44,189 nucleotides of DNA, taken from Roseiflexus sp. GTDB taxonomy: Bacteria > Chloroflexota > Chloroflexia > Chloroflexales > Roseiflexaceae. Positions 8,728 through 17,463 of this stretch are shown here, one piece after another. Each line of letters starts with the position of its first letter. Within the stretch, counting starts at the first letter, position 1. The stretch lies in contig JAGHYV010000037.1 in the NCBI GenBank assembly GCA_017743475.1, positions 1-44,189 on the forward strand, read 5' to 3'. Below the pieces are notes generated by a model. That model was not told the origin of the DNA. It saw nothing but the letters and a program-made list of their open reading frames with translations, and did not search any database. The translations under genes and the position numbers were made by a program.

Positions 8728-8845
8728 GCGGGTGAAATGTGAGAGCTTACCGGAAAAACCTGATCTTTTCAGCATCCTTCCCGCCCAAGAGGAGCGTAAT
8801 GGTTGTTGAGTAATTATCTGGTAAAGCCTGCAATAGCTGGGGACT

Positions 8846-8990
8846 TATGGTTTTTGAACAATTACTCCGCTCTCATCCGCACAGGTAGGTCTCGCTCTGG
8901 ATAGCCGAGGGCTTTAGCCCCATGGCAAGTTCGGCATACCGGATGTAATGCTCAATCTTCATTAGCCTGTGGCACGAGATCAAGTACCAG
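8846..8990. repeat. Dispersed repeat B, copy 1
   Basis: The stretch from GGACTTATGGTTTTTGAACA through ATAGCCGAGGGCTTTAGCCC to CATACCGGATG and CTCAATCTTCATTAGCC aligns by eye, base for base over most of its length, with 38333-38455. It carries no reading frame. The segment TCAATCTTCAT is repeated at 9000-9010. Confidence 0.7.
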
Positions 8991-9033
8991 TTTATATTTT
9001 CAATCTTCATAACGCAGTCATTTTACGGGCCTG

Positions 9034-9042
9034 TGCTATAAT
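9034..9042 (+). promoter_or_regulatory. Extended -10 promoter of the STAS gene
   Basis: TGCTATAAT, a perfect -10 with the TG extension, ends 66 bases before the STAS start. The -35 region is poor. This is the only promoter signal in the 8519-9107 gap. Confidence 0.6.
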
Positions 9043-9107
9043 CGATACAGTTTCCTGTCAGTAGCATATTGTGTTCAACAGTACAAACGCGCGAAGGAGG
9101 GCGGGTC

Positions 9108-9458
9108 ATGGAGATCACGCACAAACGGCTCAACCGTGTCGACCTGCTGACGATCAAGGGACGACTCGATGCGATGAATGCACCGCAACTCAAGCAGAAG
9201 TTCGATGAACTGTTTGACCAGAATCGCTATCGAATTGTGCTTGATCTCGCCGGACTTGAATATGTGGCCAGCCCTGGGCTGCGCGTGTTGATTGAGGCGC
9301 GTAAGCGAGCGCGTGACCGGAAACTGACTGACCTGGAAGGGGGCGATGTGCGGATTGCCAACTTACCGCCACGGATCAAGGAAGTCTTCGATCTGACCGG
9401 CTTTACCTCGCTGTTCGAGATCTATCCCGACACTGTCGAAGCAGTCGGCTCCTTCTGA
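9108..9458 (+). CDS. STAS-domain anti-anti-sigma factor-like protein
   Basis: A 116-residue single STAS domain protein (ATG 9108, preceded by AAGGAGG at 9094-9100). It contains LLTIKGRLDAMNAPQLK, IVLDLAGLEYVASPGLRVL and EVFDLTGFTSLFEIYP, the standard strand-helix pattern. In SpoIIAA/RsbV the loop reads D-S-S/T-G-L and one Ser is phosphorylated by the partner kinase. Here it reads A-S-P-G-L, keeping one Ser. It probably switches partners with the kinase encoded next and is reset by the PP2C phosphatase at 10306. What it ultimately controls (a sigma factor or another process) is not visible. Confidence 0.85.
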   Translation: MEITHKRLNRVDLLTIKGRLDAMNAPQLKQKFDELFDQNRYRIVLDLAGLEYVASPGLRVLIEARKRARDRKLTDLEGGDVRIANLPPRIKEVFDLTGFTSLFEIYPDTVEAVGSF

Positions 9459-9559
9459 AAACAAACGTTAGCAGCACTGCACATGCTGCACGTGTCAACA
9501 ATCCGGCTATGGCGCCCGTTCGACGCGCGTTGATTGCGCGTAATGCCTGACGACTGGCG

Positions 9560-10309
9560 ATGCCAATGGAATCTCTGACAGTCCTGGCCACCCTCAAATC
9601 TCTGGCGCAGATCAGCGCTTTTGTCAACGAGGCGTCTCAACGCGCCGGTCTTGACGATCATACTGCCTGGCAGGTTGAGCTGGCGGTGGATGAAGCGGCG
9701 ACAAACATCATTCAGCACGGATATGATCCCGATCATCCGGGAATTATCGAACTGACCTGGCGGATCGAGGACGATCGCCTGGTGATTACGCTACGCGACT
9801 ATGGACGACGTTTCAACCCCGATGATGTTCCGCCGCCCGATGTGTCATCGCCGCTGGAAGAACGTCAGCCAGGTGGTCTGGGACTGTACCTGATGAATCA
9901 GTTAATGGATCAGGTGCGATTCGACTTCGATGATACCGATGGAAATCTCCTGACCATGGTGAAGTATATTCAACCGCATGTCAGCGTCGATGTGCGAGAG
10001 TTTTGCCTGAGCGGCAGGCTCGACGCGGTTGGAGCAGCGTTGGCGCTTGCACCGGTCCATCAAGCGATTGCCGATGGCGCTGCATATGTCTTGATCGATT
10101 TTGGCAATGTCACATTCCTCAGCAGCACGGCGCTGCGTTCGCTCCTGCTAGCGCGGAAAGACCTGCTGGAGCGTAACGGTGAACTGCGTCTCTGCAATCT
10201 GCGCCCGCAGGTGCGCGAAGTGTTTGAATTGACCGGTTTTACTCAGGTGTTTGCCATTCATTCCTCGCGCACCGAAGCACTGGCGGCATTCGGTCAGGAA
10301 CACGTGTGA
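9560..10309 (+). CDS. RsbW-like serine kinase fused to a STAS domain
   Basis: 249 residues. Residues 1-137 are a GHKL ATPase of the anti-sigma-factor kinase type: N box ELAVDEAATNIIQHGY, G1 box LRDYGRRFNPDD, and G2 box PGGLGLYLMNQLMDQV. Residues 145-245 form a STAS domain (FCLSGRLDAVGAA, VTFLSSTALRSLL, REVFELTGFTQVF) that resembles the STAS protein just upstream. A kinase fused to a copy of its likely substrate domain suggests internal phosphorylation or competition for the free STAS protein. No strong ribosome site precedes the ATG at 9560. The last 4 bases overlap the start of the phosphatase gene. Confidence 0.88.
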   Translation: MPMESLTVLATLKSLAQISAFVNEASQRAGLDDHTAWQVELAVDEAATNIIQHGYDPDHPGIIELTWRIEDDRLVITLRDYGRRFNPDDVPPPDVSSPLEERQPGGLGLYLMNQLMDQVRFDFDDTDGNLLTMVKYIQPHVSVDVREFCLSGRLDAVGAALALAPVHQAIADGAAYVLIDFGNVTFLSSTALRSLLLARKDLLERNGELRLCNLRPQVREVFELTGFTQVFAIHSSRTEALAAFGQEHV

Positions 10310-13300
10310 GTCGTGAGCGGCAGCTCGTTCTTTACTGTCTGGTCGTAGGCGTAGCTGGCTGGACTGCGCTCGTCCTCAGCAACCCCGGTGTTGCATCGTG
10401 GGATGTGCTTGCGTTGTTCATCGTTCTGGCATTGCTGATCGAAGTAGCAGCGTTTCGAGTTCCGCCAGCCGATCCACACAGCCTGACCGGCATTGTCATT
10501 CTTGCTGCGGCGCTGGCGCTTGGTCCTGCTGACGGGGCACTGGTCGCCGCGGTGTCGGGTTTGATCTTTGGCGTGTTGCTGCCGTTGATCTATCGTCGCC
10601 CACGCACCTTCCACCTGCTGGTAGCGCGCCCACTCCTGCGCAGTGGTGTGCGCGCTGGCGCAGTGCTGGCAGGCGGTGCGCTGGCGCGGCTCCTTACCGA
10701 TGACACACCCGGTGATGTACTGTTGCTCATGGCACTGATCCTGTGCTATCCAACGCTCATTCAACTAAATCGCGTCGTCCGCGAGTATATTCAGGGCGGC
10801 GCGACCGGTGTCCTGACGTGGTGGCAGTCGTCCTGGATGCCCATTCTGGCAGCGGAAATTGCGCCACTACCGCTGGCAGCGCTCTTCGCTACCATTTATA
10901 CCCGCCTGGGGACCGGCTACTTCGTGTTTGCAGCCGCTGGTTTGTTTGCCGCCAGCCTCGCCGTGCGTCAGGCAGCAATGAACCTGCGCAACCAGGGCGC
11001 TTCCATCCGCGAGTTGGGGTTGCTGAACGAAGCCAGCCGTGAGATCATTCGTGCTGAGCTCGATGTCGATGCGCTGAGCGAATTGATCTACCGCGCCGCC
11101 AGCAAAGTCGTCGATACTTCTTCGTTTCACCTGGGGTTGTTCGAACCGGAAAGCGACCGTTATACGCTGGTCGTGCGCGTTCAGGACCGGGTGCGCCTTC
11201 CGCCGCTCACGGTCGATCTACCATGCGGCGATGGACTGGTCGGCTGGATGCGCCAGACCGGGCGCTCGCTTCTGGTGGAAGACTTCGCCACTGAAATGGA
11301 TCGGTTGCCAGCGCGTCCACGCTATCAGAGTGAACGACCGCCGCGCTCCGGCATTTATGTGCCGTTGCTCGATGGCGGCAGGGTGATCGGGACAATCTCA
11401 ATCCAGAGTTACCAGCCCTACGCTTTCGATGCCGATGATCTGCGTATGCTGTCGCTGCTGGCGGATCAGGCGGCAGTCGCAATTTCAAAGGCTCGCGCCT
11501 TCGCTGCTGCTAATGAACGCGCAGTGCAACTCCAGGCAATTCAGGATGTCAGTGAGCGCATCACTGCGATTCTCGAACTGGACCAGCTTCTCTCCTCCAT
11601 CGTTCGCCTGATCCATGAGCGCTTCGGGTATCATACAGTTCACATTTTCCTTATTGGTGAAGATGGACGGTTGCACTTCGGCGCCAGCACTGTTGAAGGA
11701 CAGATGCTCGAACGCCTGCGCCGGATGGTGTTGCAACCGGGCGAGGGTATCGTTGGCAATGTGGTGCTGACCGGTCAACCAGCTCTGGTAAATGATGTCC
11801 GCACCGATCCACGCTACATCGGCGATGACTCAAGCACCTGTGCCGAACTTGCAGTGCCGCTGCGCTATGCCGAAAAGGTCATCGGCGTGCTCGACATTCA
11901 AAGCACCGAGGCTGGGCGCTTCCAGCGCAGCGACCTGTTCGTTACCCAAACGCTGGCGGATCAGGTGGCGGTTGCAGTGGAACGTGCGCGCGCATTCCAG
12001 GCACAGCGCGAAGAAGCCTGGACGCTGAATGCGCTATTGCAGGTTGCTGAAAACCTGTCGCGTGCAACATCGCTCGATGTGCTGCTACCGGCAGTGGTGC
12101 GCCTGCCGCCACTGCTCCTCGGATGCGACCGCTGCGCCTGCCTGATCTGGGACCGGCAGGCTGCTTCGTTTACGCCACTCGCCGCTTATGGCTTGAGTCC
12201 CGCTGATCGCGCGACATTCGTCGGATGCCCGATTGCTGAACGAGACGCGCCGCTACTGGCGGAAGTGGTGCGCACGGCTGCGCCGCTGGCGCTCGACTCT
12301 GCCAGGAGTCACGGGCATCTCTGTGCACCGATTATCGAACGTTTCGGCAGTGCATCACTGCTGGCAACGCCGCTCTGGACGCGCGGCGCCACTCTGGGAG
12401 TGCTGGTGATTGACTATGGACCGGCAGAGCATCGTTTCACTGCCCGTGACATGATTCTGGCAAATGGGTTTGCGTCACAGATTGCTGGAGCACTCGAAAG
12501 TGCACTGCTAGCGCAGGACGCAGCACAGGCAGCGCGGCTGGAAGAAGAACTGCGCGTCGCCCGCGATATTCAGCGTACCCTGCTGCCGTCGCGCGCACCC
12601 AACCTGCCCGGCTGGGAAACAGCTGCTGACTGGCGCTCGGCGCGGATGGTTGGCGGTGATTTTTTCGATTACTGGTACCTTCCAACCCAGCACGAAACAT
12701 ACGATGGCAGTGGTCGATCCGGTATCTGCACCACGCCAGACCATAATGGCGATGTCTGTCAACTGCTTGGTTTCGTGATTGCTGACGTCAGTGATAAAGG
12801 CGTGCCAGCGGCGTTGTTCATGGCGCTGGCGCGTAGTCTGGTGCGCGCCGCAGCACTTGACGGATCGTCGCCCGCCGCAGCGCTTACCCGCGCCAATCGC
12901 TGGATTACGCGCGACACCGAAGCTGGCATGTTTGTGACTGTTTTCTACGGCGTGCTCGAACTGCACACCGGACGCCTGCGCTACTGTTGTGCCGGGCACA
13001 ACCCGCCGCTGCTGTTCCGCGCCGATGGCGGCGTTATCCCGTTGCAGACGCCAGGGATTGCGCTTGGCGTGCTCGAAGAGGTTACATTGACCGAAGATGA
13101 CGTGTCTATGAGCGATGGCGACGTACTGGTATGTTATACCGACGGCGTAACTGAAGCGATCAATGCCGCCGAAGAACCATTCGGCATCGAACGACTGATT
13201 GAGACGGTTGCTGCTGTGCGCACCAGCAGCGCTGCCGCTATCCTTGACGCCATTAACGACGCTCTCGGTCGCCACACTGAAGGGGCACTCTACGACGATG

Positions 13301-13347
13301 TTACTCTGGTCATCATCAAACGTGTGGCGGCGCCGTTGAGCAGTTGA
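10306..13347 (+). CDS. Membrane-bound triple-GAF PP2C phosphatase
   Basis: 1013 residues, GTG start overlapping the kinase-STAS stop. Residues 1-225 hold six or seven membrane segments (a MASE-like sensor). Three GAF domains follow at about 235-400, 406-560 and 572-735, then a short coiled coil (LEEELRVARDIQRTLLP) and a SpoIIE/RsbU-type PP2C domain at about 770-1008. The metal-binding Asp motifs are present: GGDFFDYW, VIADVSDKGVPAALF, CYTDGVTEA and YDDVTLVI. It should dephosphorylate a STAS protein in response to a membrane or small-molecule signal. With the two genes upstream it forms a complete partner-switching set. Confidence 0.92.
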   Translation: MSRERQLVLYCLVVGVAGWTALVLSNPGVASWDVLALFIVLALLIEVAAFRVPPADPHSLTGIVILAAALALGPADGALVAAVSGLIFGVLLPLIYRRPRTFHLLVARPLLRSGVRAGAVLAGGALARLLTDDTPGDVLLLMALILCYPTLIQLNRVVREYIQGGATGVLTWWQSSWMPILAAEIAPLPLAALFATIYTRLGTGYFVFAAAGLFAASLAVRQAAMNLRNQGASIRELGLLNEASREIIRAELDVDALSELIYRAASKVVDTSSFHLGLFEPESDRYTLVVRVQDRVRLPPLTVDLPCGDGLVGWMRQTGRSLLVEDFATEMDRLPARPRYQSERPPRSGIYVPLLDGGRVIGTISIQSYQPYAFDADDLRMLSLLADQAAVAISKARAFAAANERAVQLQAIQDVSERITAILELDQLLSSIVRLIHERFGYHTVHIFLIGEDGRLHFGASTVEGQMLERLRRMVLQPGEGIVGNVVLTGQPALVNDVRTDPRYIGDDSSTCAELAVPLRYAEKVIGVLDIQSTEAGRFQRSDLFVTQTLADQVAVAVERARAFQAQREEAWTLNALLQVAENLSRATSLDVLLPAVVRLPPLLLGCDRCACLIWDRQAASFTPLAAYGLSPADRATFVGCPIAERDAPLLAEVVRTAAPLALDSARSHGHLCAPIIERFGSASLLATPLWTRGATLGVLVIDYGPAEHRFTARDMILANGFASQIAGALESALLAQDAAQAARLEEELRVARDIQRTLLPSRAPNLPGWETAADWRSARMVGGDFFDYWYLPTQHETYDGSGRSGICTTPDHNGDVCQLLGFVIADVSDKGVPAALFMALARSLVRAAALDGSSPAAALTRANRWITRDTEAGMFVTVFYGVLELHTGRLRYCCAGHNPPLLFRADGGVIPLQTPGIALGVLEEVTLTEDDVSMSDGDVLVCYTDGVTEAINAAEEPFGIERLIETVAAVRTSSAAAILDAINDALGRHTEGALYDDVTLVIIKRVAAPLSS

Positions 13348-13367
13348 TACGATGCTTTGACGCAGTG

Positions 13368-13376
13368 TGTTATAAT
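13368..13376 (+). promoter_or_regulatory. Extended -10 promoter of the PhaR-like gene
   Basis: TGTTATAAT, 26 bases before the start codon. Candidate -35 hexamers (TTGATA at 13344, TTGACG at 13357) have the wrong spacing, so this looks like an extended -10 promoter. Confidence 0.55.
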
Positions 13377-13402
13377 AGGTATGTGTGATCTGGAGAGCAT
13401 TC

Positions 13403-13912
13403 ATGCAAACCATCAAAAAGTACGCTAATCGCAAACTGTATCACATTGATCGCAAACAGTACATTACCCTCGAAGGCATTGCTGCACTGGTTCAGGCAGG
13501 CGAACAGGTACGGGTAGTGGACAATGAAACCGGTGAAGATATTACTGCGCAGATCCTGGCGCAGGTTGCACTCCAGACACGCGGCGATCAGGGGCGATTG
13601 CCAACCTCGTTGCTGACCAGCCTGATCCGCGCTGGCGAAGGGACGTTGAGCGGGCTACAACGCTCGCTCGTGGGGGTATTTGGAGGCGCCGGATTCGTCA
13701 ATACCGAAATCGAACGTCGTCTGGCGCATCTCCGCGATACGGGCAAACTCAACGATCAAGAGTTTCAGCAATTACGCACGTTGCTGGTGGACGAGTACCA
13801 GTCAACAATGGCGCCCGATCTCCCCAGCAAAAGTGACATTGATCGGCTTCACGAACAGGTCGATGAATTGACCCGACTCGTTGAGCAACTCCTGGCACAA
13901 CGGAAGCAATAA
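13403..13912 (+). CDS. PhaR-like polyhydroxyalkanoate regulator
   Basis: 169 residues from ATG 13403 (GGAG at 13392-13395). The N-terminal 60 residues read TIKKYANRKLYHIDRKQYITLEG as split here: IKKYANRKLYHID and YITLEGIAALVQAG, followed by DNETGEDIT. This is the PHB/PHA accumulation regulator DNA-binding domain (PhaR N-terminus). The rest is helical and ends in a leucine-rich coiled coil (HEQVDELTRLVEQLL), which suggests oligomerisation. In proteobacteria PhaR represses phasin and PHA genes and binds PHA granules. No PHA synthase gene lies in this window, so the target here is unknown. Confidence 0.85.
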   Translation: MQTIKKYANRKLYHIDRKQYITLEGIAALVQAGEQVRVVDNETGEDITAQILAQVALQTRGDQGRLPTSLLTSLIRAGEGTLSGLQRSLVGVFGGAGFVNTEIERRLAHLRDTGKLNDQEFQQLRTLLVDEYQSTMAPDLPSKSDIDRLHEQVDELTRLVEQLLAQRKQ

Positions 13913-14046
13913 GTGTTCTACCTGACATCTGATTGCTACGGGCTCTGCAACTGGCAGAGAGGGTGGGTGATTTTCGGATAGACGCCGGTTACCAGGACTG
14001 TGTAAACGACCACGCGGTCGTTGCCGTCGCGCGTAGAGGAGCACAT

Positions 14047-15243
14047 ATGAGTGACAGAGGTGTCAAAGCGCAGCGGAGCAAAACGGCATTGGTACTGGCA
14101 GGCGGCGGAGTAACAGGCGCAGCATACGAAATCGGTGCACTGCGCGCGCTCGATGATCTTCTCCATCACTTTAGCGTCAACGACTTCGATGTTTATATTG
14201 GCACCAGTGCCGGAGCGCTGGTCGCCGCTTGCCTGGCGAATGGTCTGACACCGCACGAACTGATGCGGCACCTTGAAGTGCCGCTCGATGGAATTGCACC
14301 GCTCGATACTGGCGACCTGTTCACCCTCAATGGGCGCGACATTCTGGCGCAGGGGATGCATCTGCCGCGGGCAATGCTGCGTGTGGTGCAGGCGCTTATC
14401 TTTTCACGAAAGCATCTCTCGCTGCTCGACCTGATCGAAGCGTTTGCGCTGGCGCTCCCTAGCGGACTGTACGATATCAGTTCGCTTGAGCGCTATCTCA
14501 GCGCTATGCTCTCCCGCCCCGGTCTGACCAATGATTTTCGCGCCCTCTCCCGCGAACTGGTCGTCATTGCGACCGATCTCGATACTGGTGCGCGCGTCGT
14601 GTTTGGCATGCCGCCGTATGACACGGTGCCGATTTCGCGCGCTGTGGCTGCGTCTTCGGCAATGCCGCTGGTCTACCGTCCGGTGCGGATCGACGGGCGC
14701 GATTACATCGATGGCGGAGTGCGCGGCAATGCCAGCCTTGATCTGGCGATCGAACGCGGGGCACGCCTGATTGTCTGCGTCAATCCGCTTGTACCCTATG
14801 ATTTAGATGAGGCGGATGATGAGAAATTGCACATTCGCGACATGGGAGCGCCCGGGATTGCCAATCAGGTCTTCCGCACCCTCTTCCACTCTGCGCTGCA
14901 TTATCACCTGAAACAGATCCACCGTCGGCATCCCGATGTTGATATTATTCTGATCGAACCGGCGCGCGACGACGTTCGTATGTTCTCCGAAATGCCGATG
15001 CGCTACTCTAGTCGCACCGAAGTCGCACGGCACGGGTTCGAGACAGTAGCGCGCTTCCTGAGCGAACGGTACGAGAGTTATCGGAATATCTTCGCACGAC
15101 ACGGTATTGCGCTTCAGCCGCAACAGGCTGCCCGACGCCTGACAGCCGTCGCACACCGCGTGAATACGCCACACCCCGGTCCGCGTGAACTGCGTCAGAC
15201 GCTCGCCAGGCTGGAGCAATTCCTGAATCAATCCAACCGCTAA
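14047..15243 (+). CDS. Patatin-like phospholipase
   Basis: 398 residues. The frame is open from 13933, but ATG 14047 has AGAGGA just upstream and places the conserved domain near the N-terminus. The patatin motifs are complete: LVLAGGGVTGAAYEIGAL (oxyanion loop), IGTSAGAL with the nucleophile Ser, and DGGVRGN with the catalytic Asp. The C-terminus (about residues 270-398) is helical. The family hydrolyses acyl esters of lipids, using a Ser-Asp dyad. No signal peptide or membrane anchor is visible, so it is probably cytosolic. It ends 4 bases into the convergent VWA gene. Confidence 0.9.
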   Translation: MSDRGVKAQRSKTALVLAGGGVTGAAYEIGALRALDDLLHHFSVNDFDVYIGTSAGALVAACLANGLTPHELMRHLEVPLDGIAPLDTGDLFTLNGRDILAQGMHLPRAMLRVVQALIFSRKHLSLLDLIEAFALALPSGLYDISSLERYLSAMLSRPGLTNDFRALSRELVVIATDLDTGARVVFGMPPYDTVPISRAVAASSAMPLVYRPVRIDGRDYIDGGVRGNASLDLAIERGARLIVCVNPLVPYDLDEADDEKLHIRDMGAPGIANQVFRTLFHSALHYHLKQIHRRHPDVDIILIEPARDDVRMFSEMPMRYSSRTEVARHGFETVARFLSERYESYRNIFARHGIALQPQQAARRLTAVAHRVNTPHPGPRELRQTLARLEQFLNQSNR

Positions 15244-16469
15244 GTTCCAACCCGCTGACGTCGCTCAGGGCGGCGCGCGCCAAGCATCGCCAGTTTTGCG
15301 CCGAGTTGCTCCAGGCTTACCAGGTTGTGCACCGGCAAAAAGTCATCGATGAACGGCAGCGCCGCCTGCATCCCCTGCGTGAGCGGTTGGTAGCGTGGAT
15401 TCCCTAGCAGCGGGTTCAACCAAATCAGACGATAGCACGAACGTTGCAGCCGCGCCATTTCGCGCCCTAGCAACTGCGGATCGCCGCGATCCCATCCGTC
15501 GCTGATGAGCAACACTACCGGACTTCGCCCCAGCACCCGGCGCGACCAGTAGTAGTTGAAGTGCCTGACCGCCTCGCCAATCCGTGTCCCGCCCGACCAG
15601 TCCACCACATGTTTGCTGACAGCTGCGATGGCTTCATCGATGTCGCGTTCACGCAACAGACGGGTAATGCGCGTCAGGCGCGTGCCGAACACGAACGCTT
15701 CAACATCACGCAAGCCGTTCGAGATGGTATGCACGAACTGGAGCAGGATACGACTGTAGCGATCCATCGAGCCGCTGATGTCACACAGCACGACGAGCGG
15801 ACGCTGCCGATAGCGCGGTTCGCGGAAGGTCAGCTCAATCGGGTCGCCGCCATAGCGCAGGTTGCGGCGCAGGATGCGGCGCATATCGATCTCGCCAGCG
15901 CGCACTGCCGGGCGACGACGACGGGTGCGACGTGGCTCAATACGCCAGTCAAGCGTGCGCAGCAACTCTTTGCATGCCTGCACCTCTTCATAACTGAAGC
16001 TGCCGAAGTCTTTGGTGCGCAACGTTTCAGCGGCCGTGAAGGTGAGCGTAAAGCCGACCTTCTCTTCCTGCTGTTCTTCGTAACGATCCGGCTCATTGTG
16101 TCCATCGTCCTGGCTGCGCGGTCGGCGCGGCAGACGCAGCGGTTTCGGCGGCGTTTTGACAACCGGGATCGCCAGCATCAACGGATCAAACCCCGACTGC
16201 GTGCGCCAGTAGAAATCGAATGCGGCATCGAATACTGGCAGGTCTTCGCGTCGGCAGATCAGAGTACAGCGTGCGGCTGCGCGAAAATCCCCGCGCGCCA
16301 CAATCGGCACGTGCTCCAGTGCCCGCACCAGATCGATTGTCTGCTCGCTGCTGACTTTGATGCCAGTGCTGCGCAGCAAGTGAACAAACGCAACCACATG
16401 CGTCATCAGGTTCCCATGGGGAATCAGTGGTTCTAACTCGTCCATAGCAGCAACGTGAATCCCTGTCAC
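15240..16469 (-). CDS. VWA-domain (CoxE-like) protein, MoxR partner
   Basis: 409 residues if it starts at GTG 16469; an ATG at 16445 (MDELEPLIPHGN) is an equally plausible start. The N-terminus (VVAFVHLLRSTGIKVSSEQTI) and middle are those of CoxE-like proteins. The C-terminal von Willebrand A domain keeps the metal site: VLCDISGSMDRY, WSGGTRIGEAV and LLISDGWDRGD. It lies directly after a MoxR ATPase gene (the GTG follows its TAG without gap). Such pairs act as AAA+ chaperones that load metals or remodel protein complexes. A second pair lies at 38601-40982. Confidence 0.9.
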   Translation of the reverse strand: MTGIHVAAMDELEPLIPHGNLMTHVVAFVHLLRSTGIKVSSEQTIDLVRALEHVPIVARGDFRAAARCTLICRREDLPVFDAAFDFYWRTQSGFDPLMLAIPVVKTPPKPLRLPRRPRSQDDGHNEPDRYEEQQEEKVGFTLTFTAAETLRTKDFGSFSYEEVQACKELLRTLDWRIEPRRTRRRRPAVRAGEIDMRRILRRNLRYGGDPIELTFREPRYRQRPLVVLCDISGSMDRYSRILLQFVHTISNGLRDVEAFVFGTRLTRITRLLRERDIDEAIAAVSKHVVDWSGGTRIGEAVRHFNYYWSRRVLGRSPVVLLISDGWDRGDPQLLGREMARLQRSCYRLIWLNPLLGNPRYQPLTQGMQAALPFIDDFLPVHNLVSLEQLGAKLAMLGARRPERRQRVGT

Positions 16470-17360
16470 CTACATGCCCACTTTCTCCAGCAATGAACGC
16501 ACCCCCTGCCCGCGCACCTGCGCGATATCGTCCTGATACTTCAGGATTGCACCCAGCGTATCCTCTACCATTTCAGGGGTGAGTTCACGTGCGTCGAGCG
16601 CCGTAAGCGCAGTCGCCCAGTCAAGGGTCTCTGCGACGCCAGGGAGTTTGAAGAGATCGAGTTTGCGCAACTCGTGAACGAATGCCACAACCTGGCGCGA
16701 CAGACGGTCAGACATGCCAGGAACTTTGGCATTCACGATTTGCAGTTCTTTATCGAGCGACGGATAATCGATCCAGTAAAACAGGCAACGCCGCTTCAGC
16801 GCATCATGGATTTCGCGCGTGCGGTTGCTGGTGATAATAACCGTCGGCGGCTGGCTAGCGCGAATGGTTCCGATTTCGGGAATGCTGATCTGCCAGTCGG
16901 AGAGAAGTTCGAGCAGGAATGCCTCGAACTCTTCATCAGCACGGTCAATCTCGTCGATCAACAGCACCGGCGGGCGTTCCCAACTTTCCTCAATCGCTTG
17001 CAGCAGCGGACGCTTGATCAGAAACTCAGGGCTGAAGATTTCACTGAGTGCCGCATGCGCATCGCTGCCGCCGAGTGCCTCGATCAGGCGGATCTGCAAC
17101 ATCTGTCGGGTGTAGTTCCACTCGTATATGGTCGTGTTGACGTCGAGACCTTCGTAGCATTGCAGGCGGATCAGGTGACGATCCTGCATGCGTGCCAGTG
17201 TTTTTGCAATTTCGGTCTTCCCAACCCCTGCCTCGCCTTCGAGCAGCAATGGCTTCTGCAACTTGAGCGCCAGAAAGATTGCCGTTGCCAGCGGGCGGTC
17301 TGCGATGTAGTTATGCGCGGCAAGCGCCTGCTGTAAATCGTCAATGGTTGCAAACTGCAT
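16470..17360 (-). CDS. MoxR-family AAA+ ATPase
   Basis: 296 residues from ATG 17360 (MQFATIDDLQQAL). The frame is open farther upstream, but that part crosses the divergent promoter region and is not protein-like. Walker A is LLLEGEAGVGKTEIAK and Walker B is VLLIDEIDRADEEFEAFL. The sensor 1 region reads VIITSNRTREIHDALKRRC, and YPSLDKELQIVNAK follows. MoxR ATPases work with VWA proteins to mature or remodel target complexes, and the VWA partner follows at once. The likely client is not obvious from neighbours. Confidence 0.93.
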   Translation of the reverse strand: MQFATIDDLQQALAAHNYIADRPLATAIFLALKLQKPLLLEGEAGVGKTEIAKTLARMQDRHLIRLQCYEGLDVNTTIYEWNYTRQMLQIRLIEALGGSDAHAALSEIFSPEFLIKRPLLQAIEESWERPPVLLIDEIDRADEEFEAFLLELLSDWQISIPEIGTIRASQPPTVIITSNRTREIHDALKRRCLFYWIDYPSLDKELQIVNAKVPGMSDRLSRQVVAFVHELRKLDLFKLPGVAETLDWATALTALDARELTPEMVEDTLGAILKYQDDIAQVRGQGVRSLLEKVGM

Positions 17361-17394
17361 AGGTGTTGATCCTGTCGGGCGGGTGTATAGAATT

Positions 17395-17423
17395 ATTGTA
17401 GCACAGGCAGTGTGTGCTATAAT
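17395..17423. promoter_or_regulatory. Divergent promoter with inverted -10 elements
   Basis: ATTGTAGCACA (17395-17405) and TGTGCTATAAT (17413-17423) form an inverted repeat with one mismatch around a 7-base spacer. The right arm is an extended -10 for the DUF4870 gene (plus), 40 bases before its start. The left arm read on the minus strand is TGTGCTACAAT, an extended -10 for the moxR gene. The two promoters probably compete, or the palindrome may bind a regulator. Confidence 0.55.
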
Positions 17424-17463
17424 CGCCAGTACAACGCATAAATGAACGATGATTGTGTGACTG

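Noticed and set aside
13357-13376. TTGACG as -35 for the PhaR-like gene
   Set aside because: The spacing to TATAAT is only 8 bases, so it cannot work as a -35.
13933-14046. Longer N-terminus of the patatin-like protein
   Set aside because: It lacks family similarity, and AGAGGA precedes the ATG at 14047.
15561-16436. Plus-strand frame opposite the VWA gene
   Set aside because: Shadow of the VWA gene, which has intact metal-site motifs and codon use.
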